A stretch of 64,000 nt of DNA from contig OZ022510.1 in assembly GCA_963989385.1 (NCBI GenBank), positions 35,779,448 through 35,843,447 on the forward strand, written 5' to 3'. A model generated the notes under the pieces. The model did not search any database. It had not been told where the DNA came from and saw only the letters and a program-made list of their open reading frames with translations. The DNA comes from Ctena decussata. Its lineage: Eukaryota > Mollusca > Bivalvia > Lucinida > Lucinidae. The first letter of the stretch is position 1. Each line of letters begins with the position of its first letter. Below are positions 21,110 through 32,146 of the stretch, piece after piece. Made by a program: the position numbers and the translations under genes.

Positions 21110-21380
21110 ATATAAATTTGGACGGCTGTGTGCAACTATAGTCATAGTTACGTATCGCTGACCACATGGGGAACGTCGTTAGGAGAAGAGAGAACAAAAC
21201 AATATACATAGGACTTGGACGAACACTCGGCGCCAGGGGTGTGCAACTATAGTTACGTACGCACTTGGCGAACGTCGTTAGGAGAACTGAAACAGAACAG
21301 TACATAAAATCCAATGTTGTTACGAGAATTGAAATACACATACAATAAAATCCAACAGATGGAAACCGCTGAGCCACTTC
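21110..21380 (-). repeat. Two-copy repeat also found at 54295-54390
   Basis: On the plus strand, GTGTGCAACTATAGT...GAACGTCGTTAGGAGAA occurs twice (about 21126-21190 and 21239-21300), separated by GAACACTCGGCGCCAGG. The reverse complement of the second unit, including CTGGCGCCGAGTGTCC, appears at 54295-54390. A 95-codon minus-strand frame spans it and shows the repeated peptide LLTTF, so it is repeat-derived. No known protein. Confidence 0.6.
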
Positions 21381-21690
21381 GGGAACATCGTTACGAGAGA
21401 TGAAAAAAAAATCAGCAGTGCGAATGCAGGTTGGGGTGGGAAAGGAGACATTTTCAGCACTCTTTTATTTGGTTGATACATGTAAAAAATGCTGAAAAAT
21501 AAAGCTTATCATATATCTCAGCCCTGTCTCGTAGATCACACCTGTAATCTCTTTCATCGGAAATTTGTGTTACAACAATAATTCTGGAGAAGCAAGAAAT
21601 TTTGCTGGTCAAATAAAAGTATTTGCTTTCCCAGTGCGCAGTGAGCAAGTAGAAAATTGTTACATTTTGTCAGGTCTTGGTCAGCCCATT
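21381..21690. other. Unannotated interior stretch
   Basis: No gene or repeat recognised. The 64-codon minus-strand frame (21454-21648) has no recognisable domain. Confidence 0.4.
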
Positions 21691-22660
21691 TATTGATATC
21701 ACTTATTCAAAGAATGGATATCACAACTTCGAATTATGGATGTCAAATATCCGATTTTATGGATATCACCAATTCGAATTATGATATCACTAATTCGATT
21801 TATGGATAGCCATAATTAGAGTTATTGATAGCTATGGGCAGTATTATGGAAATACATATGAGCCGCGACACGAGAAAACCAACAATGTGGTTGTGCACCC
21901 AGTGCAGATTTGTGCACCCAGTGCAGATTCAGATCAGCCTGGGCATTCGCCAAGTTTGATCAGACTCTTCGTTTAGTGCCCAAAGGGTAGCTGAGGGTCT
22001 TAGCTACATCCATGCGGACAGCGAAGACTCTGATCAGACTGGGCGGATGCCCAGGCTGATCTGAGTCTGCGCTGGGTGCACAACCAGATTGTTGGTTTTC
22101 CCGTGTAGCGGCTCATATATGTAATTCGAAGTAGGGATATCCATATTTTAAATAAGTTATATAAAGAAATCGGGCTGAATAATTGATATCCATAATTTGA
22201 ATAGTAAATATCCATAAATAATCGCAGAGCAGTCGTTATTTAAACTTATTATTTGTAACGAAGAATATCTGATATCCATAATTCTAATTAGTGTTATACA
22301 TAAACGGGCCCAAATATTGATATCCGTAACCCGAATTATGGATTTTACTTAATATTTGAATTATGGATATCTAATAATCTTAATGATTAATGGATATCAC
22401 TAATTCGACATTGGTATCACCTATTTGATTTATTGATATCCATTAGTAATAAGTGATATCCGATATCCATATTTCGATTTATGACCATCCATAAATCAGA
22501 TTATGAATATCCAAAAATCGGATTTGTGATATCCATGATACAAATTATATCTATTAACAATTATGATTTTCGGATATCCTGAGTTCGAATTATGGATATC
22601 GATAATTCGAATTATGGATATCTATAAAAAATATTGATGTTCATAATTCGAATTATCACT
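21691..22660. repeat. Left GATATC-rich degenerate array
   Basis: Dozens of variants of ATTCGAATTATGGATATC / GATATCCATAATTCGAAT at about 18-25-bp spacing, in both orientations. Palindromic ATTCGAAT and GATATC alternate. The array is interrupted by an R1 MITE at 21860-22114. A second array of the same vocabulary is at 36020-36420, about equally far from the other end of the giant element. Confidence 0.85.
21860..22114 (-). mobile_element. R1 MITE with internal 20-bp duplication
   Basis: Complete R1 flanked by ATAT (21856-21859, 22115-22118). It is 255 bp rather than 236 because TGTGCACCCAGTGCAGATT is tandemly duplicated in the left arm. It inserted into the GATATC-rich array. Confidence 0.9.
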
Positions 22661-23608
22661 AGGATACGTGTACAGTGTTTGAGAGTCCGCGTATTATTTA
22701 ATGTTATTAATTATTATAAATGAAATAAACTCAGAGTTAAATATGACCATTAAACATCTTAAACAGCGTTGAATTTCGGAGTTAAAGTACTTATTACAGA
22801 AAACGTATCTTAAAAAAACCCTGATAAAGTTGTCTCACAGTACCGTAATACCGATATATCGCAAATCCGTTTTCGCTCAGCTTGCAAGTTAATTTAAGGT
22901 AGGTCAATACTACCTCTGGCATCAACTATCAACTGCAGCTGTACAGAAAGAAACAACTGCTGCTGCCTCTGAGACAACACCAGGTCCGCAACTTCAGCTG
23001 AGACTCCCGCAGAAGATACTATAATTAGCTATTCAGCATGACATCTATTTTTTCTCATCGTTTTTTAATTTTCCTACAGATCTTGGCCACTCTTTTCTCT
23101 TTTTCCCTCTCTTCTTATTTGCCTTTTTATAGCTCATTTATCCCCTGTTTTTAGTTTGGCTCTACTTGTTGGGTAAGATCAGCAAGATGTTTGAAAAAAA
23201 AGACAAGGTCAAAGTTAATTTTCAGAAGTTAATTTTTCAAGTTTATTTATTTAATTACAATTATTTTTCCTGCATTTAGAGCTTCTAGTGTCATCTCAAT
23301 GTATGTGTTTGAGGACTAATACTAAGAGCATGCAAGACCACGGTACTGGTATAAACAGAGAAATAAAAACAACAGAATCCTTGAATATGCAAGGTCGTTA
23401 GGGTAGTTCAGAAAGCCATTGTCAGCATCAACGAAAAACATATATAGCAGCTGATGTCCCTCTGCTGCCATATATTTACGTAAGGTTTATTTTCTCTTTT
23501 TTCCTTCAAATATGTGTTTTCAGTGTAGACACAAAACTGTTTTGTTTGTTTAGGTACTCAAACTGGTGTTTGCTTTTTCACATAGCCACTTTGGGTGTTT
23601 TGCATGAC
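22661..23608. other. Unannotated interior stretch
   Basis: No gene seen. A patch at 22915-23010 (ATCAACTATCAACTGCAGCT..AACAACTGCTGCTGCC) resembles the CAG/CTG vocabulary of the later arrays. The rest is AT-rich, with a pyrimidine-rich run near 23085-23130. Confidence 0.4.
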
Positions 23609-24622
23609 AGATATGCGTTATATGTAGTTTAGGGCTCGCAACGAATTAAGTTACCTTTCAAATATCCCTTCGGGCACATGGGGCTTGATCAGCTTTGAGC
23701 CAACGTCGATTCGACGTCATGATATCGAATCGGCGTTGGTTCAATGCTGGCTCATCATAGTGCCCGAAGGGATATTACAAGAAGAAGCGTCACACAGTTC
23801 TCTTCAATTTGCATAACAGATGTGCCTTATATGTAGTTTAGGGCTCGCAACGAGTTAAGTTGCCTAACAAATATCCCGTCGGGCACATGGGGATTTGATC
23901 AGCTTTGAACCAGCGTCGGTTCGACGTCATGATATCGAATCGACGTTGGTTCAATGCTGGCTAAACATAGTGCCCGAAGGGATATTACAAGAAGAGTCAC
24001 ACAGTTCTCTCCATTTTGCATAAGAGATGTGCGTTATATGTAGTTTAGGGCTCGCAACGAATTAAGTTACCTTACAAATATCCCGTCGGGCACATGGGGT
24101 TTGATCAAGTTTGGACCAGCGTCGGTTCGACGTCATGATATCGAATCGACGTTGGTCAAATGCTGGCTAAGCATAGTGCCGAAGGGATATTACAAGAAGA
24201 GTCACACAGTTCTCTCCAATTCGCATGACAGATGTGCCTTATATGTAGTTAGGGCTCGCAACGAATTAAGTTACCTTACAAATAACCCGTCGGGCACATG
24301 GGGCTTGATCAGCTTTGGACCAACGTCAGTTCGACGTCATGATATCGAATCGACGTTGGTCCGATGCTGGCTAAGCATAGTACTCGAAGGGATATTACAA
24401 GAAGAGTCACACAGTTCTCTCCAATTCGCATGACAGATGTGCCTTATATGTAGTTTAGGGGTCGCAACGAATTAAGTTACCTTACAAATAACCCGTCGGG
24501 CACATGGGGTTTGATCAGCTTTGAACCGAAGACGATTCGACGTCATGATGTCGAATCGACGTTGGTTCAATGCAGGTTAGGCATAGTGCCCGAAGGGATA
24601 TTACAAGAAGAGTCACACAGTT
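23609..24622 (+). repeat. Five-unit tandem array, 205-209-bp period
   Basis: Units beginning AGATRTGCNTTATATGTAG start at 23609, 23818, 24025, 24230 and 24435. Each contains TAGGGCTCGCAACGA(A/G)TTAAG, then a palindromic module whose arms are ATATCCCGTCGGGCAC and GTGCC(C)GAAGGGATAT around CGACGTCATGATATCGAATCGACG-type R4-like sequence, then TACAAGAAGAGTCACACAG. A 110-codon frame (24101-24433) runs across two units and is not a gene. Confidence 0.93.
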
Positions 24623-25240
24623 TTCACCAAGCAAAGATAAGGTCTAAGTGGGATAGGTTAGGATATAGCTCAGAGGAAAGAAACTAATAGCTTTAAGTAT
24701 TAATGATTCTTGACTCACATATTATTCTGTATTTCTTTCATACTTTTCAATGAATGATAGAGATTTCTCAGTGAAATCGAAACTGATAATCTCACTGTTT
24801 CAAACAGTAAATTATCACTTTCGGTTTCACTGTTTCAAAAATCGGATTTTTGTGAAATAGCCTCAAGTTTTTTGTTGATTAATTGGCTAAATCTTATCTG
24901 GCTTGACAAAAATTACGTCACACTTGTTTGCACGTCATAACGACATTAATGACGTCACTTAAAGCGCCAACGTAACATTCTAACTGCACGCGACGTCAGG
25001 CCGCCTGACTCTCCTGTAGACATTATTTCTTGGCAATTTTTTCGAGATCTGCTTATCAAAATGATATTTTAAGCTATTTTTCAGTTGCAAACTATGTTTA
25101 CAACCCAAATCATACCCAATAAACACGCAGAAAGCATCAAATTTGACGCAAAACGGCTAGAATAAAAGTTGTGTTTCTGTCGTAATGGCTGACGCTCTTG
25201 AATAAACAGAATTATTGCGATTTTCAAGCATAAAAGAAAT
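24623..25240. other. Interior stretch with a 28-bp-arm hairpin
   Basis: Near 24774-24832 GAAATCGAAACTGATAATCT and its inverse flank CAA. TTACGTCAC and TGACGTCAC occur at 24914-24960. No gene recognised. Confidence 0.45.
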
Positions 25241-25392
25241 AGAAAATTTGACTTTTTTCAGTGTAAGATGAATTTTTATTTCACTCATGAACACCAAAAT
25301 TGGTATTTTCACTCGTGGCTTAGCCACTCGTGAAAATACTGCTTTTGGTGTTCATTCGGTGAAATAAAAATAGCCATCAGAGGAGATGGCAA

Positions 25393-26901
25393 ATCCCCCG
25401 ACCGAAGACCCCCATGGGCCTTGGTAAAAAGGGTGCACTTCAAAACACATATTAGTAATATATTGTCGTTCATTTATGCTTCTGATTGACATTAACTGTT
25501 AACAGATGCATGATTATCTAACACTCAGACTAAAACAGTATGCTTGACTGCTAAAAAGAGGTAATATCTCAAACAGCCACCATATACACAAATGTATAGC
25601 ATACGATACATTCAACTTTCAAAATGTGTGAATAACTTCTAATGTACAAGCCCTAAAAACCTAATTTTGAGCTCTCTAGTAAGTGAATTTGGACAAAGAA
25701 TCCAAATCTGAAAAAAAATTTTTTTTTTTTTTTTGGGTGGGGGTGGGGCACGGGAATGTGGAGGGGTAAGAGAGACTTAGGAACACTGATAAGATATCAC
25801 AGCATGATCATCAATATTCTAAAAGGTTCACGGTTATTCAAATTCTGGAGCTGGCCAGGGTTATACAGTTATGGAGCACAGACTCAAACAGCAGCTCAAA
25901 CTACCAAAGGGAAATAATTCACTAGGTCTAAAAGCAAGAGTTATCATTCATGTATGAGACAAATTGTCATGACCTGTTCTGCATATCTGTGAAGTATCAT
26001 GAAAATATTTCAAAATGTATTCAAGCTATGGAGCGGACACTTAAAATCATCAAAGGGAAATAACTCCAAAAGTAAGAAAGCAAGAGTTGTCATTCTTGTT
26101 CGCGACACATCATCATGACCTGTTCTACATATCTGTGAAGTATCATGAAAATATTCCAAAAGGTATTCAAGTTATAGAGCGGACACGAAATCACACCTAA
26201 AACTATCAAGGGGTAATAACTCAAAAAGTACGAAAGCAGGAGTTGTCTTTCTTGTTCTCGACATATTGTCATGACCTGTTCTACATATCTGTGAAGTATC
26301 ATGAAAATATTCCAAAAGGTATTCAAGTTATAGAGCGGGCATGAAATCATACCTAAAATGATCAGGGGGAAATAACTCAAAAAGTAAGAAAGCAAGAGTT
26401 GTCATTCTTGTTCGCGACACACCGTCATGACCTGTTCTACATATCTCTGAAGTATCATGAGAATATTCCAAAGGGTATTCTAGTTATAGAGCGGACATGA
26501 ATCTGCCAAAAAATCACACCTAAAACTATCAAGGGAAAGTAACTCAAAAAGTAAGAAAACAAGAGTTGTCATTCTTGTTCGCGACACATCGTCATGACCT
26601 GTTCTACATTTCTCTGAAGTATCATGAAAATATTCCAAAGGGTATTCAAGTTACAGAGCAGACATGAATCTGCCAAAAAATCACCAAAGGGGAGATAATT
26701 CAAAAAGTACAATAGCAAGAGTTACCATTCTTGTACGCGACACATCGTCATGACCTGTTCTACATAACTGTGAAGTATCATGAAAATATTCCAAAGGGTA
26801 TTCAAGATATAGAGCGGACAAGAAAGTGTTTACGGACGGACGGACGGACGGACGGACGCCAGGCTCATCGCTATATCCCCCGAACCTTTCGGTCGGGGGA
26901 T
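25393..26901. mobile_element. 1.5-kb element: short inverted ends around a ~156-bp array
   Basis: Ends ATCCCCCGACCGAA (left) and TTCGGTCGGGGGAT (right). The right half is six degenerate units of 146-167 bp, each with GCAAGAGTTGTCATTCTTGT and CATGACCTGTTCTACAT and TCATGAAAATATTCCAAA, starting near 25934, 26080, 26236, 26392, 26559 and 26715. It closes with an (ACGG)n tract and the hairpin ATCCCCCGAACC..GGTCGGGGGAT. Frames of 101 and 108 codons read through repeats only. Repeats of this type are, to my knowledge, common in bivalve genomes. Confidence 0.8.
26828..26856 (+). repeat. (ACGG)n microsatellite
   Basis: About six ACGG/GACG units just before the right end of the 25393-26901 element. 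Confidence 0.85.
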
Positions 26902-26945
26902 AAAAATCGATCTTACACTGAAAAAGTCAAATATCCTCTATTTAT

Positions 26946-27307
26946 TAAGGTGATATTATGCACTTATTGTACTACCTGTCACATCGTTTATATTTGTATT
27001 GCATGTATGTACATGTATATGCTCAAGGGCTACATAACCTATATAGCACTTGGATAAACATTTTTCTTCATGTATATACAGTATATATATACATGTATAT
27101 AAATGCTACGGGTGTGAAAAGAATTTGTGATGCAACATTTGGTGGTGAGAGAGACACTTCCTGACACTCTTTTTATTGCAAGACTGACATCTTTTGATAT
27201 TTTGTGCTGGGGCCTAATATTTGTTGTTTCTAGTTGTTGATAGAGAGTGTTGCAACTTTTTCTATTTTGTTGCTGTTACACTGCTGCTTCTGTTCGTGGT
27301 ATGATAG
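26946..27307. other. AT-rich interior stretch
   Basis: Contains an imperfect palindrome around 27072-27105 (TGTATATACAGTATATATATAC). No gene recognised; short overlapping frames are incidental. Confidence 0.4.
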
Positions 27308-28378
27308 TGACTGTCAGAGAGTAGCTTTCCCCCCCCCCCCCCTAGTAGTTTTTCCCCCCAGAAAAATGACTATGATTTTTCCATAGTAGAATTTCCCACC
27401 GGAAAAATGGCTATATAGTAGAATTTCCCCCCGGAAATATGACTATATAGCCAATTTTCCCAGGGGAAAATCTACTATACGTGTTTTTGCATAGCCGTTT
27501 TTCCCCTCCATAGTGGATTTTCCCCCTTGTAATATGATTGCAGTAAACACGCTACGTAGTGGAATTTGCTCCTTCTCCAAATATGATATTGAGGTTCATA
27601 ACTGAAACAGAAATATGAGTATCTGTCCGTAAAATATACATGGATGACAGATACTAGAACCGCATGCATGTGTCCGTCTGTCTGTATTATTTTTTTGTTT
27701 TGAGGAAAACAGGTAGGCATTTTGCTTTTCCATGTTAGCCTAAAACGGATATGAATGTACGCGGTTGTGTGCATAAATTTGTACAATTTTGTGTTTGTAC
27801 AAGCATTCGTCTGTGCGTGCGCGCAGTGCCTAAACTAGTGTTCGCCTTTCATGCAGGAGTCGTGGGCTCGACTCCCATTGGGACACACGTCCGATTATGA
27901 TTTTCAATGTAATAATACCCTACTTAATCAATCATGACTAGACAAAGCACTCGTTTGTACATCTTCCTGTAGCTTGCATGCGTATGTATACATATATAAA
28001 TATCTGCGATGAGAAAAAATTAAACACTCCTCGTTCCTTAAATTAGTAATTATTGATTATTATAAAAATATGGTTGCTAAATTTGCATATTGATATTTTT
28101 GAATTGATCACGTGTATTACCTCCTTTGAAGTACTTGTACATTTCTTATGGGATTTATTCCGTAAAATGTTTCTGTTTCATTCCTTTCCGTTTCGCTCCG
28201 TTCCGCAAAATACCAATATCCATACCAAATTCACTAATAGCCAGTTTCCCGGTGGGGGAAAAAGGACTATGGGGGAAAAGTAGCTCTATGAGGTCCGGAC
28301 AATCCACTATAAAGCCGTCCTTCCTATAGCCATTTTTCCGGGGGGAAAGGGGGAAAAACCACTCTCTGACAGTGACAA
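27308..28378. mobile_element. 1.07-kb element with ACTGTCAGAGAGT ends and C-rich arms
   Basis: Left GTGACTGTCAGAGAGTAGCT and right ACCACTCTCTGACAGTGAC are inverted repeats. Both arms then hold runs of C (left) or G (right) with TTTTTCCCCCC and GGAAAAATGGCTATA motifs mirrored across the element. A tRNA-type SINE has inserted at about 27817. A fragment with the same arm vocabulary is at 50131-50330. No transposase frame. Confidence 0.7.
27817..27943 (+). mobile_element. tRNA-like SINE nested in the 27308 element
   Basis: CAGTGCCTAAACTAGTG...TTCGCC (A-box region), then GTCGTGGGCTCGACTCCC with a B-box-like GGCTCGACTCC. An imperfect ~16-bp direct repeat (AAGCATTCGTCTGTGC at 27801, AAGCACTCGTTTGTAC at 27944) flanks it, consistent with an aged TSD. 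Confidence 0.55.
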
Positions 28379-28559
28379 CTGATGCTGATGTTTTCAATAT
28401 TCTTTTCTTTTTTTAAGATTGATATATGCTGCCTGTGATAATTGTGTTATTAAAAGTGTCAGCCACTGTTTATAGTAAGGATTTAGGCTTATATTACTGT
28501 TTCTGCCGTGTGTAGTATTTGCAGACACTAATGTTGGTGGTTTGACAGGAGTAACATCT
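28379..28559. other. Unannotated interior stretch
   Basis: Transition into the CAG/CTG minisatellite. Nothing recognised. Confidence 0.35.
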
Positions 28560-29525
28560 GCTGCTCCGCCAGTTTTCATAAGCAGATGCTGATGTTTGTA
28601 CCAAAGACCACATCATCTGTCGATATTGAAGATCAGAGGGACATCAGGTGCTGCCATTAGTACTGAGAATAACTTTTGCTGCTGCTGTAAGTAAAAGCAA
28701 TAGCTGCTGATGGAGAAGTCAGTTCCTGATGCTGGTGTCATAAGCAGCTGCTAGTGTTTTTTTTTATAGTTACACCACCATCTGCCGATATCGGAGAACA
28801 GAAGGACATCAGCTGCTGCCATAATGTATTCAGGATAACTTTTGCTGCTGTTGTTGATGAAATCTTCAGCTGCTGATAATGTAGTCAGTTGCTGATGGTG
28901 GTGTCATAAGCAGCTCCTGATGTTGTTTATTAGTGATAGTGACACCACCATCTTTTGATATTGGAGAACAGCGGGACATTAGCTGCTGCCATAAGTATTT
29001 AGAATAACTACTGCTGTTGATGAAAGCATCAGTTGCTGATGGTGATGTCAGTTGCAAATGGTGGTGTCAGAATGAGCTGCTGATGTTATTATTAGTGACA
29101 GTGACCCTACCATCTGCCGATATCGGAGAACAGAGGGATATCAGCTACAACTGTCATTAGTATTGAGAATAACCATTTCGGATGCTGTTGATTAAGTATT
29201 AGCTGCTAATGGTGATGTCAGTTGCTGATGGTGGTGTCATAAGCAGCCGCTGCTTTTAGTAAATGACACTATCATCTGCCTATATCGGAGATCAGAGGTA
29301 TGTCAGCTGTTGCCACTAGTGTTTAGAGTACATTTTGCTGCTGCTGTAAGTAAAAGCATAGGCTGCTGATGGTGGTGTCAGTTACTGATGGTGGCATCAT
29401 AAGCAGCTGCTGGTGTTGTTTCTAGTGGCACCACCATCTGTCGAAAGCATTAGCTGTTATTGGTGGTTTTTAATTGGTACAATTGCTAATGCCGCAGTTG
29501 CAGTTAGTACGGCTTATCGCTTTTG
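28560..29525 (+). repeat. ~165-bp minisatellite, block 1
   Basis: About six units, each with CATCTGCCGATATCGGAGAA followed by CAG..GGACATCAGCTGCTGCCAT, ATAACTTTTGCTGCTG, and CAGTTGCTGATGGTGGTGTC then ATAAGCAGCTGCTGATGTT. Anchor motifs lie near 28616, 28788, 28950, 29110 and 29273 (spacing 160-172). CAGCTGCTG is itself palindromic in part and matches the subterminal repeats of the giant element. Confidence 0.88.
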
Positions 29526-29869
29526 TCTTATTCTTTTCTGATGATAGTTGTAGCAGATTTTATCGGGGTTTTTTTTAATTCACACGCTGCTGCAGCTGGT
29601 TGTAAAAGAGCCGCATCCTGCAACCTAGGTGGAGAGTAAGATTTGCTGTTGTTGTCTAAGGGGAGGAATGAAATAACTTCTACAGCTGTTAATTTGAAGA
29701 TACAACAGCTACTGCTGTTGTCACAGCAAATATCACAGAAACCATCAGCATCAGTTTTCACTCGTTGATAAACAACAGCACAATATATTACTCTAGTCAC
29801 GTACACCGCAAGAAGTAGTAACTCCCACTAAAACTTACTACAGATATCACTCCGTCCACTGTCAGCAGC
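29526..29869. other. Junction between minisatellite blocks
   Basis: Sequence rich in GCTGCTG and CAGCAGC motifs, with no clear period. A 92-codon minus-strand frame here is a by-product of the CAG-rich composition. Confidence 0.4.
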
Positions 29870-31165
29870 AGCTATCACCCTCGTAACAGAAGGCAGCAGC
29901 AAAGGTTAGTTTCGTCTCCAGAAGCAGCTCCTGGTATCATGAGTATAACCACCAACAGATGGTAGAAAAAAGATATAATTCAAGCAGCAGCAACTGAAGT
30001 CACTCTCACTACTTTCCTTCAACAGCAGGAAGTCCACAAACAGATGACATATACAGATATTTAATCCAGCAGAAGCAACACCTGCCATTCTCACTACCTA
30101 TCTTCATCAACAGATGGCAGATACAGATATTTAATCCAGCAGCAGCAACAGCTGTCACTCTCACTACCCTTCTTCAAAGCAGGTAGTCCACAAACAGATG
30201 GCAGATACAGATAATTTGTCCAGCAGCAGCAACAGCTGTAACTCAATACCTATCTTCAAAACGGGCAGTGCACAAACAGACGGCAGATACAGATATTTAA
30301 TCCAGCAGCAGCAACAGCTGTCACTCTCATTACATGTCTTTAACAGCAGGCAGTCCACCAACAAAAGGTAGATACTGATATTTAGTCCAGCAGCAGCAAC
30401 AGCTGTCACTTTCACTACCTATCTTCAACAGCAGGCAGTCCACCTACAGATGGTAGATACAGATATTTAATCCAGCAGCAGCAACAGCTGTCGCTCTCAC
30501 TACCTTTCTTGAACAGCAGGCAGTCCACCAACAGATGGCAGATACAGATATTTAATCCAGCAGCAGCAACAGCTGTAACTCTGACCACCTGTCTTCAACA
30601 GCAGGCAGTCCATAAACAGAAGGCAGATACAGATATCTAGTACAGCACCAGCAACAGCTGTCACCCTCACTACCTATCGTCAACAGCAAGCAGATGGCAG
30701 ATATAGAAATTTAATCTAGCAGCAGCAACAGCTGTCACTCTCACTATCTATCTTCAACAGCAGGCAGTCCACCAACAGATTGCATGAACAAATATTTAAT
30801 CCAGCAGCAGCAACAGCTGTCACCCTCACTATCTATCTTCAACAGCAGGCAGTCCACCAACTGCTTGCAGATACAGATATTCAATTCAGCAGCAGCAACA
30901 GCTGTCACCCTCACTACGCTTCTTCAATAGCAAGCAGTCCACAAACAGATAGCAGATATAGATATTTAATGCAGCAGAGGCAACAGCTGTCACTGTCACC
31001 ACCTATCTTCAACAGCAGGAAATCCACAAGCTGCTTGCTGATACAGATATTCAATCAAGCAGCAGCAACAGCTGACACTCTCACTACCTATCTTCAACAG
31101 CAGGCAGTCCACTAACAGATGGTAGATACAGATATTTAATCCAACAGCAGCAACAGCTGACACTC
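29870..31165 (+). repeat. 85-bp minisatellite, ~15 units
   Basis: Unit: AACAGCAGGCAGTCCACCAA, CAGATGGCAGATACAGATAT, TTAATCCAGCAGCAGCAACA, GCTGTCACTCTCACTACCTA, TCTTC. The anchor GCTGTCAC recurs at 30151, 30235, 30317, 30402, 30487, 30572, 30657, 30731, 30816, 30901, 30986, 31071 and 31156, so the period is 85 with one 74-bp unit. Earlier units are more degenerate. The period is not a multiple of three, so no frame persists. Confidence 0.93.
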
Positions 31166-32146
31166 AGCTGCTGCTATTAGTAGTAAGAATAGCTTCTGCA
31201 GATGCGTTTAATAAAAGCATCAGCTGCTGATGGTGGCTTAGCAGTTGCTGATGGTTGTGTCGTAAGCAGGTGCTCATTTTCGTATTAATGACAACATCAT
31301 TTGGCGATATTGGAGAAGAATGGGATATCAGCTGCTGCAATCATGAGAAAGAATAGCTTTTGCTGCTTTTTATATGAAAACATCAGCAGCTACTGTTGGT
31401 GGTTTGGCAGCTGTTGGTGGTGATGTGTGGTGATGTGATAAGCAGCTGCTGATGTTAATATCTGCGACCACATCATTTGCCGATATGAAAGAACAAAAGG
31501 ACACTTGCTACCTATTAGAAGTAAAAATAGCTTTTGCTGCATCTTTTGACAAAAGCATCAGCTGCTGATGGTTCTTTGGCAGCTGATGATGGCGGTAACG
31601 TAAGCAGCTGCTGATGTTACTGTTAATTACACCATCATCTGCCGATATCGGAGAACAAAGGGACATTAGCTGCTGCGATCAGTAATAGGAAAAACTTTGA
31701 TGCTGATTTTGATGAAATCATCAGCTGCTGATAGTGGTTTGGCAGCTGGTGATGGTGGCATAAGCAGCTGCTGCTGTCAGTATCAGTGACCACATAATCT
31801 GCCAATATGGAAGAACAGAGGGGCATCACCCGCTGCTATTATTAGTAAGAATAGCTTCTGCTGCTATTAATAGTAAGAATAGCTTCTGCAGCTGCATTTG
31901 ATAAAAGCATCAGCTGCTGATGGTGGTTTAGCAGTAGCTGATGGTGGTATCATAAGCAACAGCTCATCTCAGTATTAATGACTAATTTGCTGATCATTTG
32001 CTGATATCGGAACAGAGGGACATCAGCTGATGCCATCATGAGTAAGAATAGCTTTTGCTGCTGATCTTGATAAAAGCATCAGCAGCTACTGATGGTGGTT
32101 TTTGCAGCTGCTGGTGTCATAAGCAACTGCTGATTTTAATATCAGT
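31166..32146 (+). repeat. ~165-bp minisatellite, block 2
   Basis: Continues the block-1 unit, with anchors (CATNTGCCGATAT) near 31291, 31466, 31630, 31797 and 31988. It ends where the solo LTR is inserted (TTAATATCAGT at 32136-32146). Confidence 0.88.

Larger units (their letters stand above)
25241..26945. mobile_element. Palindromic element hosting a nested insertion
   Basis: Inverted ends of about 28 bp: AATTTGACTTTTTTCAGTGT (about 25246) and ACACTGAAAAAGTCAAAT (about 26914). Inside the left end is a ~48-bp-arm hairpin (25269-25371) with TTTCACTCATGAACACCAAA and its inverse around GTGGCTTAGCCAC. The element is interrupted by the 25393-26901 insertion. Confidence 0.65.

Noticed and set aside
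24101..24433. 110-codon frame
   Set aside because: It spans two units of the ~206-bp tandem array and repeats its own peptide; no independent evidence of coding.
26090..27057. Frames of 101 and 108 codons on opposite strands
   Set aside because: They run through degenerate tandem units and the (ACGG)n tract of the 25393-26901 element.
29870..31165. CRISPR-like regularly spaced repeats
   Set aside because: The whole 85-bp unit is repeated, with no unique spacers; the context is eukaryotic transposon DNA.
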